Shown piece by piece: positions 1 to 10,363 of a DNA stretch of 64,000 nt. The DNA is from Streptococcus ruminantium (GTDB lineage Bacteria > Bacillota > Bacilli > Lactobacillales > Streptococcaceae), in assembly GCF_003609975.1 (NCBI RefSeq), contig NZ_AP018400.1, positions 1,686,501 to 1,750,500 of the forward strand, read 5' to 3'. Each line of letters begins with the position of its first letter. Positions within the stretch are counted from its first letter, which is position 1. The notes beneath the pieces were generated by a model. It did no database searches. It was not told where the DNA came from and saw nothing but the letters and a program-made list of their open reading frames with translations. The position numbers and the translations under genes were made by a program.

Positions 1-1231
1 ACCCATGACAGGTTCCACAGGTCAGTTCATTCATATAGCTCTTCATGACCGTCCGTGTATAGTCACTATTGGTTTCACGGTAGCGACGATCAATATTTAT
101 AACTAACCCCTCAAAAGGAATATCAATATCTCTCACACCACCAAACTCATTTTCATAATGGAAATGGAATTCCTTGCCATTAGAACCGTAAAAAATAAGA
201 TTCTTCTCGTCATCTGTCAACTCTTCAAAAGGCTTATCCATATCTACGCCAAAATGATTCATAGCCTGTTCCAGCATTTGGGGATAGTAGTTAGAAGAAA
301 TTGGATTCCATGGCGCCAAAGCACCCTCACGCAGAGTCTTACTTGTGTCTGGGACAATCAAATCCAGATCCACCTCTAATTTCGTACCTAGACCATCACA
401 ATCGCTACAAGAGCCAAATGGCGCATTGAACGAGAATAGACGAGGCTCTAACTCAGGGACTGTAAAACCACAAACTGGACAAGCGTAATGCTCAGAAAAG
501 AGCATTTCTTTGCCATCCATAGTATCAATGAGGACATAACCATCTGCCAGTCGCAGAGCTGCTTCAATAGAGTCAAAGAGACGAGTGCGAATGCCTTCTT
601 TAACAACAATCCTATCGACTACAACTTCAATAGTATGTGCCCTGCTCTTGGACAATTCTGGCACTTCTGACAGATCATACACTTCACCATTGACACGAAC
701 TCGGACGTAGCCATCTCGCTGTATTTTTTCAAGAATGGTCTTATGTTGCCCCTTTTTTCGACGAACGACAGGCGCTAAAATTTGCAAACGTTGGCGTTCT
801 GGCAATTCCAACACTTCATCAACAATCTGCTCCACTGAAGAAGCAGCAATCGCTCCGTGTCCATGGATACAGTATGGCACTCCAACACGAGCATAGAGCA
901 GACGAAGATAATCATTGATTTCTGTCGCTGTCCCAACTGTTGACCGAGGATTTCGTGATGTAGTCTTTTGATCAATAGAGATAGCAGGACTGAGACCTTC
1001 AATCGAATCCACATCTGGCTTATCCATATTCCCTAAAAACTGACGGGCGTAGGCGGACAAACTTTCCACATAGCGCCGCTGTCCTTCAGCGTACAAGGTA
1101 TCAAATGCCAAACTCGACTTTCCTGAACCAGATAAACCGGTTACTACCACTAATTTTTCACGTGGAATTGTCACATCAATATTTTTTAAATTATGGGCAC
1201 GCGCACCATGAATAATAATATTTTCTTGCAT
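1..1231 (-). CDS. uvrA: UvrA, excinuclease ABC subunit A (5' part, cut by window edge)
   Basis: I translated this by hand from an ATG at 1231; it stays open to base 1, giving about the first 410 residues of a family of roughly 940. UvrA is the damage-recognition ATPase of nucleotide excision repair. Visible are the first Walker A ([10 protein letters not shown], about residue 31), the family signature around [20 protein letters not shown], the first zinc-finger cysteines (CPVCGF and CSDCDG) and the start of the second finger (CGTCHG) at the edge. The start is fixed by the conserved N-terminus [18 protein letters not shown]. No Shine-Dalgarno lies next to this ATG; the preceding bases are the repeat end CTTTGTATCTTA (see 1236-1403). 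Confidence 0.97.
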   Translation of the reverse strand, partial: MQENIIIHGARAHNLKNIDVTIPREKLVVVTGLSGSGKSSLAFDTLYAEGQRRYVESLSAYARQFLGNMDKPDVDSIEGLSPAISIDQKTTSRNPRSTVGTATEINDYLRLLYARVGVPYCIHGHGAIAASSVEQIVDEVLELPERQRLQILAPVVRRKKGQHKTILEKIQRDGYVRVRVNGEVYDLSEVPELSKSRAHTIEVVVDRIVVKEGIRTRLFDSIEAALRLADGYVLIDTMDGKEMLFSEHYACPVCGFTVPELEPRLFSFNAPFGSCSDCDGLGTKLEVDLDLIVPDTSKTLREGALAPWNPISSNYYPQMLEQAMNHFGVDMDKPFEELTDDEKNLIFYGSNGKEFHFHYENEFGGVRDIDIPFEGLVINIDRRYRETNSDYTRTVMKSYMNELTCGTCHG

Positions 1232-1235
1232 AATC

Positions 1236-1403
1236 TAAGATACAAAGCCCGTAAAACGCAAAGTAAAAATAGGAAATTCGATGAAGAGCGTAAATGCTCT
1301 AAGAGGATTTATACTCAACAGCATCCACATCCGTAATCAACTAAAGTCGAAACGGCCGCGTATCTTTTTCACACAGCGCTTAGGGCGTATTCTATTCCTT
1401 TCT
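1236..1403 (-). repeat. SD-to-start structured insert, uvrA copy
   Basis: Read on the minus strand the segment starts with AGAAAGGA (1396-1403) and ends with GGGCTTTGTATCTTA, 4 nt before the uvrA ATG. The inner ends pair: GCCCTAA...CGC at the left with GCG...TTA..GGGC at the right. A TTTCCTATTTTT box lies about 30 nt before the right end. The same two boundary motifs flank inserts before sufB, lpd, pdhC and pdhB. What the element is (mobile repeat or RNA leader) is inference. Confidence 0.65.
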
Positions 1404-1555
1404 AAATATAAGTACGTTCACAAAATAACTGGTGACGGTCGTTTGCTCCGCATCACCAGACGAAACTGCCTATGGACAGTTTCTATATCTTGTATTAGCT
1501 CAATTTTCAAAAAATATCGTTTTGAAAATCTCACATCAAGAAAGCGTACAAAAAA

Positions 1556-1658
1556 TAAGATACAAAGGGCATGAAAACTGATTAGTTCCACAGTGTACCT
1601 GTACACAAAAGAATGAGTCTTTTTTGCATCATCTTTCTCCCATATTCAGTCCCTTTCC
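1556..1658 (-). repeat. Second repeat unit upstream of uvrA
   Basis: A second CTTTGTATCTTA (minus strand, 1556-1567) is preceded by CATGCC and, about 90 nt further upstream, by GGAAAGGGACTGAAT (1651-1658 and onward). It has the same boundary motifs as the unit at 1236-1403, so the uvrA upstream region appears to be a tandem array. Between the two units (1404-1555) I see AT-rich sequence with a short inverted repeat near TTTTGAAAATC, but no gene. Confidence 0.5.
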
Positions 1659-1757
1659 GTACCTAATTGGATAACAATACAAAAATCAGGCTATCCTCCT
1701 TAAATATTCCAATTATATCACAAAACTGTAGAAAACTTTTCCTTAACGATACTTTTT

Positions 1758-1767
1758 TTGGTATAAT
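1758..1767 (+). promoter_or_regulatory. corA promoter, extended -10
   Basis: TATAAT at 1762-1767 is preceded by TGG (extended -10). The -35 region (TTCCTT at 1739-1744, 17-bp spacing) is weak. It lies about 43 bp upstream of the corA ATG, which has the Shine-Dalgarno AAAGGAGG. Confidence 0.6.
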
Positions 1768-1809
1768 GGAGGTTGTGCTAATGCGTAAAAGATAAAAGGA
1801 GGCAGGGAT

Positions 1810-2754
1810 ATGAAACAAATTTTTCTATCAACCATGACTGATTTAGAAGAAGTCCAAACCTTTGAACCAGGTGCTTGGATTAACTTGGTTAACCCCGGCC
1901 AGAGCGAGTCCTTAGAAGTGGCAGAACATTACAAAATTGATATTACTGACTTGCGAGCTCCACTTGATGCAGAAGAAACTTCCCGTATCACAGTTGAAGA
2001 TGACTACACCTTAATCATCGTGGACGTACCGATCTTGGAAGAGCGGAACAATAAAACCTACTATATTACTATTCCCTTGGGGATTATCCTGACAGAAGAT
2101 GCCATTATCACGACCTGCTTGGAACCACTACCACTCTTTGAACAGTTTATCCATCGCCGGTTACGGAACTTCTTTACCTTCATGAAATCTCGCTTTGTAT
2201 TCCAGATTCTCTATCGCAATGCTCAGCTTTATCTATCGGCCTTACGGACCATTGATAGAAAGAGCGCAGAAATCGAGAAGCGACTGCATGAATCAATGCA
2301 AAATGAAGAGTTAATCGAATTGATGGAGCTAGGCAAGACAATCGTTTACTTCCAAACCTCTTTGAAAACGAATGAACGACTGGTCAAAAAATTAGCTTCC
2401 TCATCTCGTATATTACGAAAATATGAAGAAGATGAAGATCTTCTGGAAGATACATTGATAGAAACCCAGCAGGCAATCGAGATGGCCGACATATACGGAA
2501 GCATCCTAACTGGAATGTCTGATGCCTTTGCTTCTATTATCGCTAACAACCAAAATACTGTTATGAAGACTTTGGCTTTGTTCACCATTATCTTGTCCAT
2601 TCCTACAATGGTCTTTTCTGCTTATGGCATGAATGTGCTTGGAGTTTCTATGCCATACAGCGAGCATCCCCTCTCATTTTGGATTGTGATTGCCATTTCC
2701 TTCCTAGCAACTATCCCATTTGTTATTTACTTTAGCTATAAGAAATGGTTTTAA
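1810..2754 (+). CDS. corA: CorA-family magnesium/divalent cation transporter
   Basis: 314 residues, the usual CorA length. CorA forms pentameric membrane channels for Mg2+ (some members carry Co2+ or Zn2+). The N-terminal two thirds is the soluble alpha/beta and long-helix domain. Two C-terminal membrane helices follow, and the signature YGMN ends the first of them (about residue 281). The second helix ends in the basic tail SYKKWF. The start has a strong AAAGGAGG Shine-Dalgarno 7-8 nt upstream. It is followed at 14 bp by the DUF1129 gene, probably as one transcript ending at the terminator near 3500. Substrate is inferred from family only. Confidence 0.93.
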   Translation: MKQIFLSTMTDLEEVQTFEPGAWINLVNPGQSESLEVAEHYKIDITDLRAPLDAEETSRITVEDDYTLIIVDVPILEERNNKTYYITIPLGIILTEDAIITTCLEPLPLFEQFIHRRLRNFFTFMKSRFVFQILYRNAQLYLSALRTIDRKSAEIEKRLHESMQNEELIELMELGKTIVYFQTSLKTNERLVKKLASSSRILRKYEEDEDLLEDTLIETQQAIEMADIYGSILTGMSDAFASIIANNQNTVMKTLALFTIILSIPTMVFSAYGMNVLGVSMPYSEHPLSFWIVIAISFLATIPFVIYFSYKKWF

Positions 2755-2768
2755 ATCAAGGAGAAATT

Positions 2769-3422
2769 ATGTCATTTATAGAAATTAAAGAATTAACAAG
2801 AAAAAATCAAGAATTTATCCATACTGCTACCAACCTCTTGATTAAAGACGGTAAATCTGACAGCGAAATCAAGGAATTACTGGAAGAAATTTTACCAACA
2901 ATCATCGAAAAGCAGAAAACTGGTGTAACTGCCCGTAGTCTCTATGGTACCCCTAGCGAATGGGTAGCCAGCAAGTCAACTTCAGAAGAACAGCAAACTA
3001 AAATGGAATACAACGAAAATCCATGGCTTATGTGGCTTGACTCTAGTCTCCTGATGCTTGCAATCATCGCTGGTATCAATGGGTTAATGAATCTTTTAGG
3101 TCAAGGAGCTCGGTACGGCCTCCTTACGCTGTTAGTGATTGGCTTTGGAGTCGGTGCTGGTATGTATGTCATGTACCACTTTGTATATAGAGAGCAAATT
3201 AAAACTGGGCAACGTCCTAAATTTTTAAAAGCCATCGCCTTTCTTGGTTTAGCAACACTGGCTTGGTCAGCAGTCTTTTTGCTCGCTGCTTTGATTCCAG
3301 CAGCTCTCAATCCTGTCTTGCATCCGGTACTCACCATTCTAATCGGTGCAGCAGCCTTCGGTGTTCGTTATCTCTTGAAGAAAAAATACAACATCCGCAA
3401 TGCTATGACCCCAGTGCAGTAA
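2769..3422 (+). CDS. DUF1129 family integral membrane protein
   Basis: 217 residues from the ATG at 2769, chosen over an in-frame upstream start at 2745 because AAGGAGA sits 5-8 nt before it and the upstream start overlaps the end of corA. The first 80 residues are soluble and charged (MSFIEIKELTRKNQEF); about four hydrophobic segments follow, beginning near PWLMWLDSSLL, and the tail is basic (LLKKKYNIRN). It matches the DUF1129 family, which is often found behind corA in streptococci. Its function is not known; co-transcription with corA suggests a role near ion transport, but that is only inference. Confidence 0.82.
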   Translation: MSFIEIKELTRKNQEFIHTATNLLIKDGKSDSEIKELLEEILPTIIEKQKTGVTARSLYGTPSEWVASKSTSEEQQTKMEYNENPWLMWLDSSLLMLAIIAGINGLMNLLGQGARYGLLTLLVIGFGVGAGMYVMYHFVYREQIKTGQRPKFLKAIAFLGLATLAWSAVFLLAALIPAALNPVLHPVLTILIGAAAFGVRYLLKKKYNIRNAMTPVQ

Positions 3423-3483
3423 AATTAAACTCCAAACTGTGGGAGATAAAGCAAGTAATGTTTACAATAGTTGTAAAGAGAAC

Positions 3484-3526
3484 AAAGCCCTCATTAGGAG
3501 TAGAATCTTAATGAGGGCTTTTGAAT
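3484..3526. terminator. Terminator after corA-DUF1129
   Basis: Inverted repeat AAGCCCTCATTA / TAATGAGGGCTT with a short loop, then TTTT. It lies between the plus-strand corA pair and the convergent histidine-triad gene, so it may serve both strands. Confidence 0.85.
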
Positions 3527-3593
3527 CTTGTTTTCATTCTTCTGTAGGTGGCAGCAATCATGCATAGCATGATGTAGCAGCAAAACAATCAAA

Positions 3594-6101
3594 TTAGTTA
3601 TTTCCCACCTTTACCACCTGACGTTGGCCGCTACGATCTAGGAAGCTAACTGTTTTTTGCTCCGGCTGATACTCAAAGCTCTCTACTCCAACACTATGCT
3701 TCAACGCAATGCTTACCAAGGCTTCTTCAAAATCATCCGCAGCCATACCATATGCTTTGGCACGTTCGCGCATAGCTAACTCGTACTCATCCAACTCTTC
3801 GCTATCCTCGTCTGATTGAATCTCTTCCTCCTCTTCCGAATCAGAATCAATGGATGGCTGAGAAATGGAACCATCATCGGTGCTTGATGAGTGATCAATC
3901 TCTGGCTCGGATTGATGTCCCGGTTGAAGGGTAGATAAGGCTTTATCTTGAACAGTTGAATCTGGTAAAGTCTGCTCTGAATCAACTCGCTCTGTATGAA
4001 CTGGTTGCTCCTGAACTTTCTCATCACCATCACCCTTATCTTCTTCTGTTTTTGTATCTTGTGGTTGATTGCGTAAGGAGTAAATAACAGCATCCTTGAC
4101 ATTAACTAGACTTAAATCTACAGCACCATGACCTTCAATCATTACTAAATTGTCAAAAAGGTAACGAACTTCATGCCGTGGCACACCATATTGCTTAGCA
4201 ATATAGGCCAATTTCTCTTCATTCGGATCAACAGCAGTTACTAATCCACTATAATCAACCTCATCATAGTCTAAAGGAAGGCGAATGTCTTTCAATTTGA
4301 CTTCACGCTCTATACCGTCTTTCTGAACAACCACTACTACATCATTGCGACGGTAAACTGATCCACCTTCATTCTGTAGGCGTAAGTAGCTCATTTTCAA
4401 ACTCACTAGAAGACTTCTATATTCATCCACATCACTGTCGTTTTTTAAACGCAAAGCTACAGGGTAACGATCGAGGTTACCGACATGAGAATGATTTCCA
4501 TGGGGAATAATAACTTGATTTCCTGTTACAATCAATTGATCAAATGGTACCCCATTTTCCAGAGAGACATAGCGTAATTTAGCTTCAATTTCAGACTTGC
4601 TGTAGCCGCTTGGTTTCACAGCAGTCAAATGATTTCTGTTAATATAATTTTGAGCTGCTTCAAGCTCTGAATCTTCTAGTTCATGGTAAAAGACGTAGTG
4701 TTCATGATCTCCATGTTCTGCTCGTAACCCTTGATCATCATATTCCAAAATGCTCTCTGCGGTGAAAGTATAGCCATCACTAGTTGTGTAAGGTAGACCA
4801 TCCATTCCCTTAGCTGTTTTTTTAATATTCTTGCCTAATAAATCAACCAAGCCATGATCATCGTCTGTAGTTGGTGGTGTTGGCTGAGAGGGCTGACTTG
4901 GAACATCAGACTGGATAGGCTCACTTGGCTGAGAGGGTAGTTCCGGTTGAACTGGTGGCATACCAATTACAACCATTTTTGAAATTTTAGCCTCCAACTC
5001 AGACATATGATCAAATGGTATAAAGTGAAAGTGATCACCATGAGGTACAACAATACCTCGGTCTGTCCGTTTGGTAATGGTTACAGGATCAAAGACCAAA
5101 CCATCTCCCTCAACGTGGCGCTGCCCAAGTGGCTGAGCGTATAACTGTTTCAGTAAATCAACTAAACTCTCACCATTATTATCACTTGGTTGAGGTGGGG
5201 CAGGTGGTTGATTGGAATCGGCCTTCGGGATAGTTGGACGAGGTATCGGCTGAGATGAGGGGCCACTATACCCATTAGGAATTGGCACTGTTGGGTGCGA
5301 ATCACCACGACCATATTCTTCTCTCTGGCGGCGTGGTTGAGGTTTCGCTACTAGTTTCTTGTGTTTACTGTCCCAGTAAGCTTGTGCAGCCGCTAGTTCC
5401 CCAGCGGACAAATCCTTCTTAGGAATATAGTGGAAATGATCGCCATGCGGTACCAGAAAACCATCTCCCATATCATCAATCACATCTGTAGGGCTAAAAA
5501 CATAGCCATCATCAGTTGTATAGGGCTTTCCCGTCAAACCTGTTTGACGAAAACTCCCATTAGTCATTCGAGTCACGCCATTAGTAGCGTGACTCGAACG
5601 ACTATTTCCTGAACTCTGTTGTTGACGACTAATTTCCTCCTTGGTTCGAACATTGCTAGTTTTGCTAGCATCCTTGAGGTAGAGGTAATAGCGGCCTTCA
5701 CGCTTGATGATATAGCCATCCTTTACCTCATTAACAATATCAGCTTGGTTAAGAATGTAGCTGCTATCTTTGAGAATCAATTCCTCACTGATGATAGCGT
5801 CATAAGGTACCTTACCGTTATAATAATGGTAATGATCTCCATGGGACGTTACATAGCCTTGATCAGTTATTTTAACAACAATCTGTTCTGCATCAATGCC
5901 TTCCTTGGCACTCACTTCATCAGGACTCATATTTTTGGTATCAGTAACAACACTGTTTTTATCTGTTGAACTTTGATTCCCTTCTACATACGCTACCCGA
6001 TTCTGATCCTGGCTGACACTTTCCTGATAGCGCCCCAACTGATAGCATGCTACACCAAGTAGCAATGCTGCCGCTACGCTATAGATATACTTTTTCTTCA
6101 T
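3594..6101 (-). CDS. htpS: Histidine-triad surface lipoprotein (Pht/HtpS family)
   Basis: 835 residues. The N-terminus MKKKYIYSVAAALLLGVACYQ is a lipoprotein signal with lipobox LGVAC (Cys19). Five HxxHxH zinc-binding triads are visible: HGDHYH at 87-92, HGDHFH at 219-224, HGDHFH at 354-359, HGDHEH at 463-468 and HGNHSH at 534-539. Proline-rich linkers separate the middle triads, and an acidic Ser/Glu/Asp-rich stretch (about 710-765) precedes the C-terminal domain. Pht proteins scavenge zinc at the surface, hand it to the AdcA system and bind complement factors. An AdcR operator overlaps the start of transcription, supporting zinc repression. HtpS is the S. suis name; the symbol assumes that genus placement. 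Confidence 0.93.
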   Translation of the reverse strand: MKKKYIYSVAAALLLGVACYQLGRYQESVSQDQNRVAYVEGNQSSTDKNSVVTDTKNMSPDEVSAKEGIDAEQIVVKITDQGYVTSHGDHYHYYNGKVPYDAIISEELILKDSSYILNQADIVNEVKDGYIIKREGRYYLYLKDASKTSNVRTKEEISRQQQSSGNSRSSHATNGVTRMTNGSFRQTGLTGKPYTTDDGYVFSPTDVIDDMGDGFLVPHGDHFHYIPKKDLSAGELAAAQAYWDSKHKKLVAKPQPRRQREEYGRGDSHPTVPIPNGYSGPSSQPIPRPTIPKADSNQPPAPPQPSDNNGESLVDLLKQLYAQPLGQRHVEGDGLVFDPVTITKRTDRGIVVPHGDHFHFIPFDHMSELEAKISKMVVIGMPPVQPELPSQPSEPIQSDVPSQPSQPTPPTTDDDHGLVDLLGKNIKKTAKGMDGLPYTTSDGYTFTAESILEYDDQGLRAEHGDHEHYVFYHELEDSELEAAQNYINRNHLTAVKPSGYSKSEIEAKLRYVSLENGVPFDQLIVTGNQVIIPHGNHSHVGNLDRYPVALRLKNDSDVDEYRSLLVSLKMSYLRLQNEGGSVYRRNDVVVVVQKDGIEREVKLKDIRLPLDYDEVDYSGLVTAVDPNEEKLAYIAKQYGVPRHEVRYLFDNLVMIEGHGAVDLSLVNVKDAVIYSLRNQPQDTKTEEDKGDGDEKVQEQPVHTERVDSEQTLPDSTVQDKALSTLQPGHQSEPEIDHSSSTDDGSISQPSIDSDSEEEEEIQSDEDSEELDEYELAMRERAKAYGMAADDFEEALVSIALKHSVGVESFEYQPEQKTVSFLDRSGQRQVVKVGNN

Positions 6102-6136
6102 AAGTCCTCCCTTTTTGGTTGTCTTTTCACAAAAAC

Positions 6137-6148
6137 TTAACCAGTTAA
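6137..6148. promoter_or_regulatory. AdcR zinc-repressor operator
   Basis: TTAACCAGTTAA is an exact match to the known streptococcal AdcR consensus TTAACYRGTTAA. It sits 7 bp downstream of the htpS -10 box, at the transcription start, where bound Zn-AdcR would block initiation. Confidence 0.88.
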
Positions 6149-6155
6149 TATTTTT

Positions 6156-6185
6156 ACTATATCACCGCTCCCCCCAATTTGTCAA
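6156..6185 (-). promoter_or_regulatory. htpS promoter
   Basis: On the minus strand: -35 TTGACA (6180-6185), 18-bp spacer, -10 TATAGT (6156-6161). The AdcR operator follows directly. Start codon at 6101 with Shine-Dalgarno GGGAGG. Confidence 0.8.
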
Positions 6186-6430
6186 GTCTTTTTCTGACAC
6201 ACCGGATATATGAATGACAAGTTTCTCCATTGTATCCACAATCCGATTAGGTACTTACTCCTATTCCTCTGCCTTGGAAAGAGCAACTAATATTCAATTT
6301 CGATTGGCTAAACTTTAAAGTTCGTCTACTTGGATAACTCCAGCAACTAAAATCTAGAAGGGCTAATTTCTAAACTTACGAAAAAATGACCCACTAGTGA
6401 TTGCACCTTTCCAGTTTTTAGAGCGTAAGA
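6186..6430. other. Intergenic stretch, no gene seen
   Basis: No coding potential on either strand. A short direct repeat, AC-TTACGAAAAAATGACCCACT near 6373 and CGTAAGAAAAAATGGCCCACT near 6424, suggests a decayed duplicate of the rpsR terminator. Confidence 0.5.
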
Positions 6431-6455
6431 AAAAATGGCCCACTGGACCATTTTT
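6431..6455 (-). terminator. Terminator of the rpsF-ssb-rpsR operon
   Basis: On the minus strand, directly after the rpsR stop: AAAATGGTCC AGT GGGCCATTTTTTC. The stem has one wobble and is followed by a T run. Confidence 0.75.
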
Positions 6456-6695
6456 TTAATCTTCATTTACGAATGGTAAAAGTGCCATAACGCGAGCACG
6501 TTTGATTGCTGTTGTTACTTTACGTTGGTTTTTAGCTGATGTTCCAGTCACACGACGTGGAAGGATTTTTCCACGTTCAGAAATGAAACGGCTAAGAAGT
6601 TCAGTATCTTTGTAATCAACATATTCAATTTTGTTAGCTGCGATATAGTCAACTTTTTTACGGCGCTTGAAACCGCCACGACGTTGTTGAGCCAT
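6456..6695 (-). CDS. rpsR: 30S ribosomal protein S18
   Basis: 79 residues, the normal S18 length. The protein is very basic at the N-terminus ([17 protein letters not shown]) and carries the conserved [22 protein letters not shown] and [14 protein letters not shown] blocks (quoted in part). S18 binds 16S rRNA together with S6, and its gene is the last of rpsF-ssb-rpsR, the common bacterial order. Shine-Dalgarno AAGGAGAA lies 6 nt upstream. The 150-bp gap before it holds two AT-rich inverted repeats but no evident promoter. Confidence 0.98.
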   Translation of the reverse strand: MAQQRRGGFKRRKKVDYIAANKIEYVDYKDTELLSRFISERGKILPRRVTGTSAKNQRKVTTAIKRARVMALLPFVNED

Positions 6696-6772
6696 GTTTA
6701 TTCTCCTTTATATTATGATAGTACGGGTCAAAAAGCTATTGAAAGTGGGAAATGCACCGAAGTATATCTACC

Positions 6773-6830
6773 CCTTGAAAATTCATATCTTTTCAAGCTT
6801 TTTCCCAAAACTCAAACCTATCTTGAGTTA
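6773..6830 (-). other. Two inverted repeats in the ssb-rpsR gap
   Basis: CTTGAAAATTC / ..CTTTTCAAG (6773-6796) and AACTCAA..TTGAGTT (about 6807-6827) form two consecutive weak hairpins between ssb and rpsR. They may attenuate or process the mRNA so that S18 and SSB are made in different amounts; this is inference only. Confidence 0.4.
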
Positions 6831-6845
6831 TAAGTCCACCCCACC

Positions 6846-7337
6846 TTAGAACGGTAGGTCATCGTCTGATATGTCCATCGGATTGCTTGTCCCAAATGGA
6901 CTTTCTTCTCGAGCGAAGTTCGGTGTAGATTGTGATGGTGCTTGATAAGATGAGTTATAATCATTTCCCCCAGCAAATGAAGAACCAGTAGAATAACCGC
7001 CTTGTCCTTCACGAACAGAGCGACTCTCAAGAAGTTGAAAACTTTCTGCAACGACTTCTGTAACGTAGACACGTTGCCCTTGTTGATTATCATAACTACG
7101 GGTCTGGATACGACCTGTAACACCAATCAGTGCACCTTTCTTAGCCCAATTCGCCAAATTTTCAGCTTGTTGGCGCCAAATCACTACGTTGATAAAGTCC
7201 GCTTCACGCTCACCGTTTTGATTTTTAAAATTACGGTTGACCGCTAAAGTAAAAGTCGCAACAGCCTGATTAGACGGGGTGTAACGAAGTTCTGCATCGC
7301 GGGTCATACGACCAACCAATACTACATTATTTATCAT
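6846..7337 (-). CDS. ssb: Single-stranded DNA-binding protein
   Basis: 163 residues. The N-terminal OB fold ([20 protein letters not shown]) occupies about residues 1-105. A glycine/serine/asparagine/glutamine-rich linker follows, and the protein ends in the acidic tip [10 protein letters not shown] that recruits replication and repair partners. SSB tetramers coat ssDNA at forks. The gene lies between rpsF and rpsR, 11 bp after rpsF, the usual location of the essential housekeeping SSB in Firmicutes (as opposed to the competence SsbB). Confidence 0.98.
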   Translation of the reverse strand: MINNVVLVGRMTRDAELRYTPSNQAVATFTLAVNRNFKNQNGEREADFINVVIWRQQAENLANWAKKGALIGVTGRIQTRSYDNQQGQRVYVTEVVAESFQLLESRSVREGQGGYSTGSSFAGGNDYNSSYQAPSQSTPNFAREESPFGTSNPMDISDDDLPF

Positions 7338-7348
7338 AAACTACCTTC

Positions 7349-7639
7349 TTACGCGTCAAGTTTGACAATCATGTGACGAAGAATGTCGCTGTTGATTTTT
7401 GACAAACGGTCAAACTCTCTGAGAGCTTCATCGTTGCTTGCTTCAACGTTAACGACATGGTAAAGGCCTTCACGGAAATCATTGATTTCGTACGCAAGGC
7501 GACGTTTTTCCCATGCTTTTGATTCAACGATTGTTGCACCGTTGTCAGTCAAGATAGAGTCAAAGCGTGCTACCAAAGCATTTTTAGCTTCTTCTTCAAT
7601 GTTTGGACGAATAATATAAAGAATTTCGTATTTAGCCAT
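7349..7639 (-). CDS. rpsF: 30S ribosomal protein S6
   Basis: 96 residues, typical S6. The start [19 protein letters not shown] and the motif [20 protein letters not shown] are diagnostic. S6 pairs with S18 on the small-subunit platform. It is the first gene of rpsF-ssb-rpsR, with Shine-Dalgarno AAGGAGGAAC upstream and a promoter about 75-100 bp away. The leader in between contains a hairpin that may be the S6:S18 autoregulatory element known from many bacteria. Confidence 0.98.
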   Translation of the reverse strand: MAKYEILYIIRPNIEEEAKNALVARFDSILTDNGATIVESKAWEKRRLAYEINDFREGLYHVVNVEASNDEALREFDRLSKINSDILRHMIVKLDA

Positions 7640-7666
7640 TGATATGTTCCTCCTTTTGGTCTAATG

Positions 7667-7687
7667 ACTCATGGTCTAGCCACGAGT
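7667..7687 (-). promoter_or_regulatory. rpsF leader hairpin (candidate S6:S18 autoregulatory site)
   Basis: On the minus strand ACTCGTGG CTAGA CCATGAGT gives an 8-bp stem (one G-U) with a 5-nt loop in the 5' UTR, 28 nt before the rpsF ATG. Autoregulation by S6:S18 binding to such leaders is known; assignment here rests on position and structure only. Confidence 0.45.
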
Positions 7688-7712
7688 AAGTGAGGGATAC
7701 TCACAGAAAATA

Positions 7713-7740
7713 ATTATACCATAATATCGAAAATGTACAA
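7713..7740 (-). promoter_or_regulatory. rpsF operon promoter
   Basis: Minus strand: -35 TTGTAC (7735-7740), 16-bp spacer, -10 TATAAT (7713-7718). Confidence 0.75.
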
Positions 7741-7797
7741 GTAAAAACCATTTTCTTAAAACGATTTCATCTCTTAGGTGACAATGACCTGTACTGT

Positions 7798-8787
7798 TTA
7801 AGCTACGATAGCCTTGGCTACCTCTTCTGTTGTCATGCGTGAAAAATAGTGGGTCGTATCAATCTCTTGAAGCTTGGAAAGGACATCTACGTACTCATAA
7901 CGAGTACCAACAAGAAGACTTTCAATATCTGACACATCTCCTATACCAAAAAAGTCACCGTAAATCTTAATTGATTCGATAACAGATTTTTCTGTCTTGA
8001 TGTAAGTAGTAATTTTTCCAGCTTGGTAACGAATACTACGCTCCACTGTGTATTCTGGTGTCTGGCCATAAGTCCAGTCCCAAGTCGCAAATTGTGTATC
8101 ACGAATTTTCTGGATACGAGCCAAATCATCTTCTGAAAGAATGTATTCGTCCATATCTGGATATTCCTGTTTCATCTGATTAAGAATGGCCTCCTTAAAT
8201 TCCAGAACGGTCATCTTCTCAGGTAACTCATTGTTGATATTCGTCACACGAGCGCGAACAGACTTTACTCCCTTGGATTCAATCTTGTCCTTGCTCACTT
8301 TAAGAGCACTAGCAAGAACAGACATATCTACATCAAAGAGTAAGCAACCGTGGTGCATCATTCGCCCTTTAGCATAGGCTTGGGCATTGCCACAGATTTT
8401 CTTTCCATCGATTTCAAGATCGTTACGACCTGTAAAATTGGCCTCCACACCCAGAGTTGCCAGAGTGTCAATCACAGGCTTGGAAAAGGTTTTGAAATCA
8501 AAAGCTCCTTCATCCGCCTTGTTAGAGATAATAGTATAGTTAAGATTGTTAAGGTCATGATAAACTGCTCCACCACCTGATAGACGGCGAACGACATGAA
8601 TTCCTTTTTCATCGGTAAATTCTTTATTGATTTCTTCAATGGCATTTTGATGCTTGCCGATAATAATGGCAGGTTCATTAATCCAAAGGATGAAAATCTC
8701 ATCAATATCAGTCAATTCCTTGAAGGCATAGGCTTCAAGAGCGATATTATATGCTGGGTCGTTGCTGTTATTTATGATGTATTTCAT
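7798..8787 (-). CDS. lplA: Lipoate-protein ligase A
   Basis: 329 residues, with the LplA catalytic domain (about 1-240) and the C-terminal accessory domain. The ligase activates lipoate with ATP and attaches it to the lysine of lipoyl domains. The conserved RRLSGGGAVYHDLNNLNY block (about 68-85) and GRNDLEIDGKKICGNAQ are clear. The substrate proteins are encoded in the same window: PDH E2 and the lipoyl-bearing E3 at 28.9-32.3 kb. It is monocistronic, with its own promoter overlapped by a catabolite-response element, so expression should fall on preferred sugars. Shine-Dalgarno GAGAGGA. Confidence 0.95.
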   Translation of the reverse strand: MKYIINNSNDPAYNIALEAYAFKELTDIDEIFILWINEPAIIIGKHQNAIEEINKEFTDEKGIHVVRRLSGGGAVYHDLNNLNYTIISNKADEGAFDFKTFSKPVIDTLATLGVEANFTGRNDLEIDGKKICGNAQAYAKGRMMHHGCLLFDVDMSVLASALKVSKDKIESKGVKSVRARVTNINNELPEKMTVLEFKEAILNQMKQEYPDMDEYILSEDDLARIQKIRDTQFATWDWTYGQTPEYTVERSIRYQAGKITTYIKTEKSVIESIKIYGDFFGIGDVSDIESLLVGTRYEYVDVLSKLQEIDTTHYFSRMTTEEVAKAIVA

Positions 8788-8817
8788 GGATAGTTCCTCT
8801 CTTGTTAACTAATTTTT

Positions 8818-8846
8818 ATTATAGTGGAAACGATAACAAAAGACAA
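8818..8846 (-). promoter_or_regulatory. lplA promoter with cre (CcpA) site
   Basis: Minus strand: -35 TTGTCT (8841-8846), 17-bp spacer, -10 TATAAT (8818-8823). The spacer contains TGGAAACGATAACA on the plus strand (8825-8838), which fits the cre pattern TGNAANCGNNNNCA. Confidence 0.7.
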
Positions 8847-8863
8847 GTCCAAAGACCTGTCTT
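8840..8863 (-). terminator. Terminator after the bgl gene cluster
   Basis: Minus strand: AAGACAGGTC TTTG GACTTGTCTT, a 10-bp stem with one G-U, followed by TTGTTAT. It lies 7 bp after the 8870 stop and overlaps the lplA promoter. Confidence 0.7.
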
Positions 8864-8869
8864 TCCTGT

Positions 8870-10324
<1,455 letters not shown>

Positions 10325-10363
10325 TTATCATAAATGGTTAAGTTTTTTATAAAAATCTTCTCT

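Noticed and set aside
1281..1574. 97-residue plus-strand reading frame upstream of uvrA
   Set aside because: It lies wholly in the repeat array, has no Shine-Dalgarno or recognisable domain, and is rich in basic residues as expected from chance translation of hairpin-rich DNA.
5619..5969. Plus-strand frames opposite the histidine-triad gene
   Set aside because: Shadows of a long, well-supported coding sequence on the other strand.
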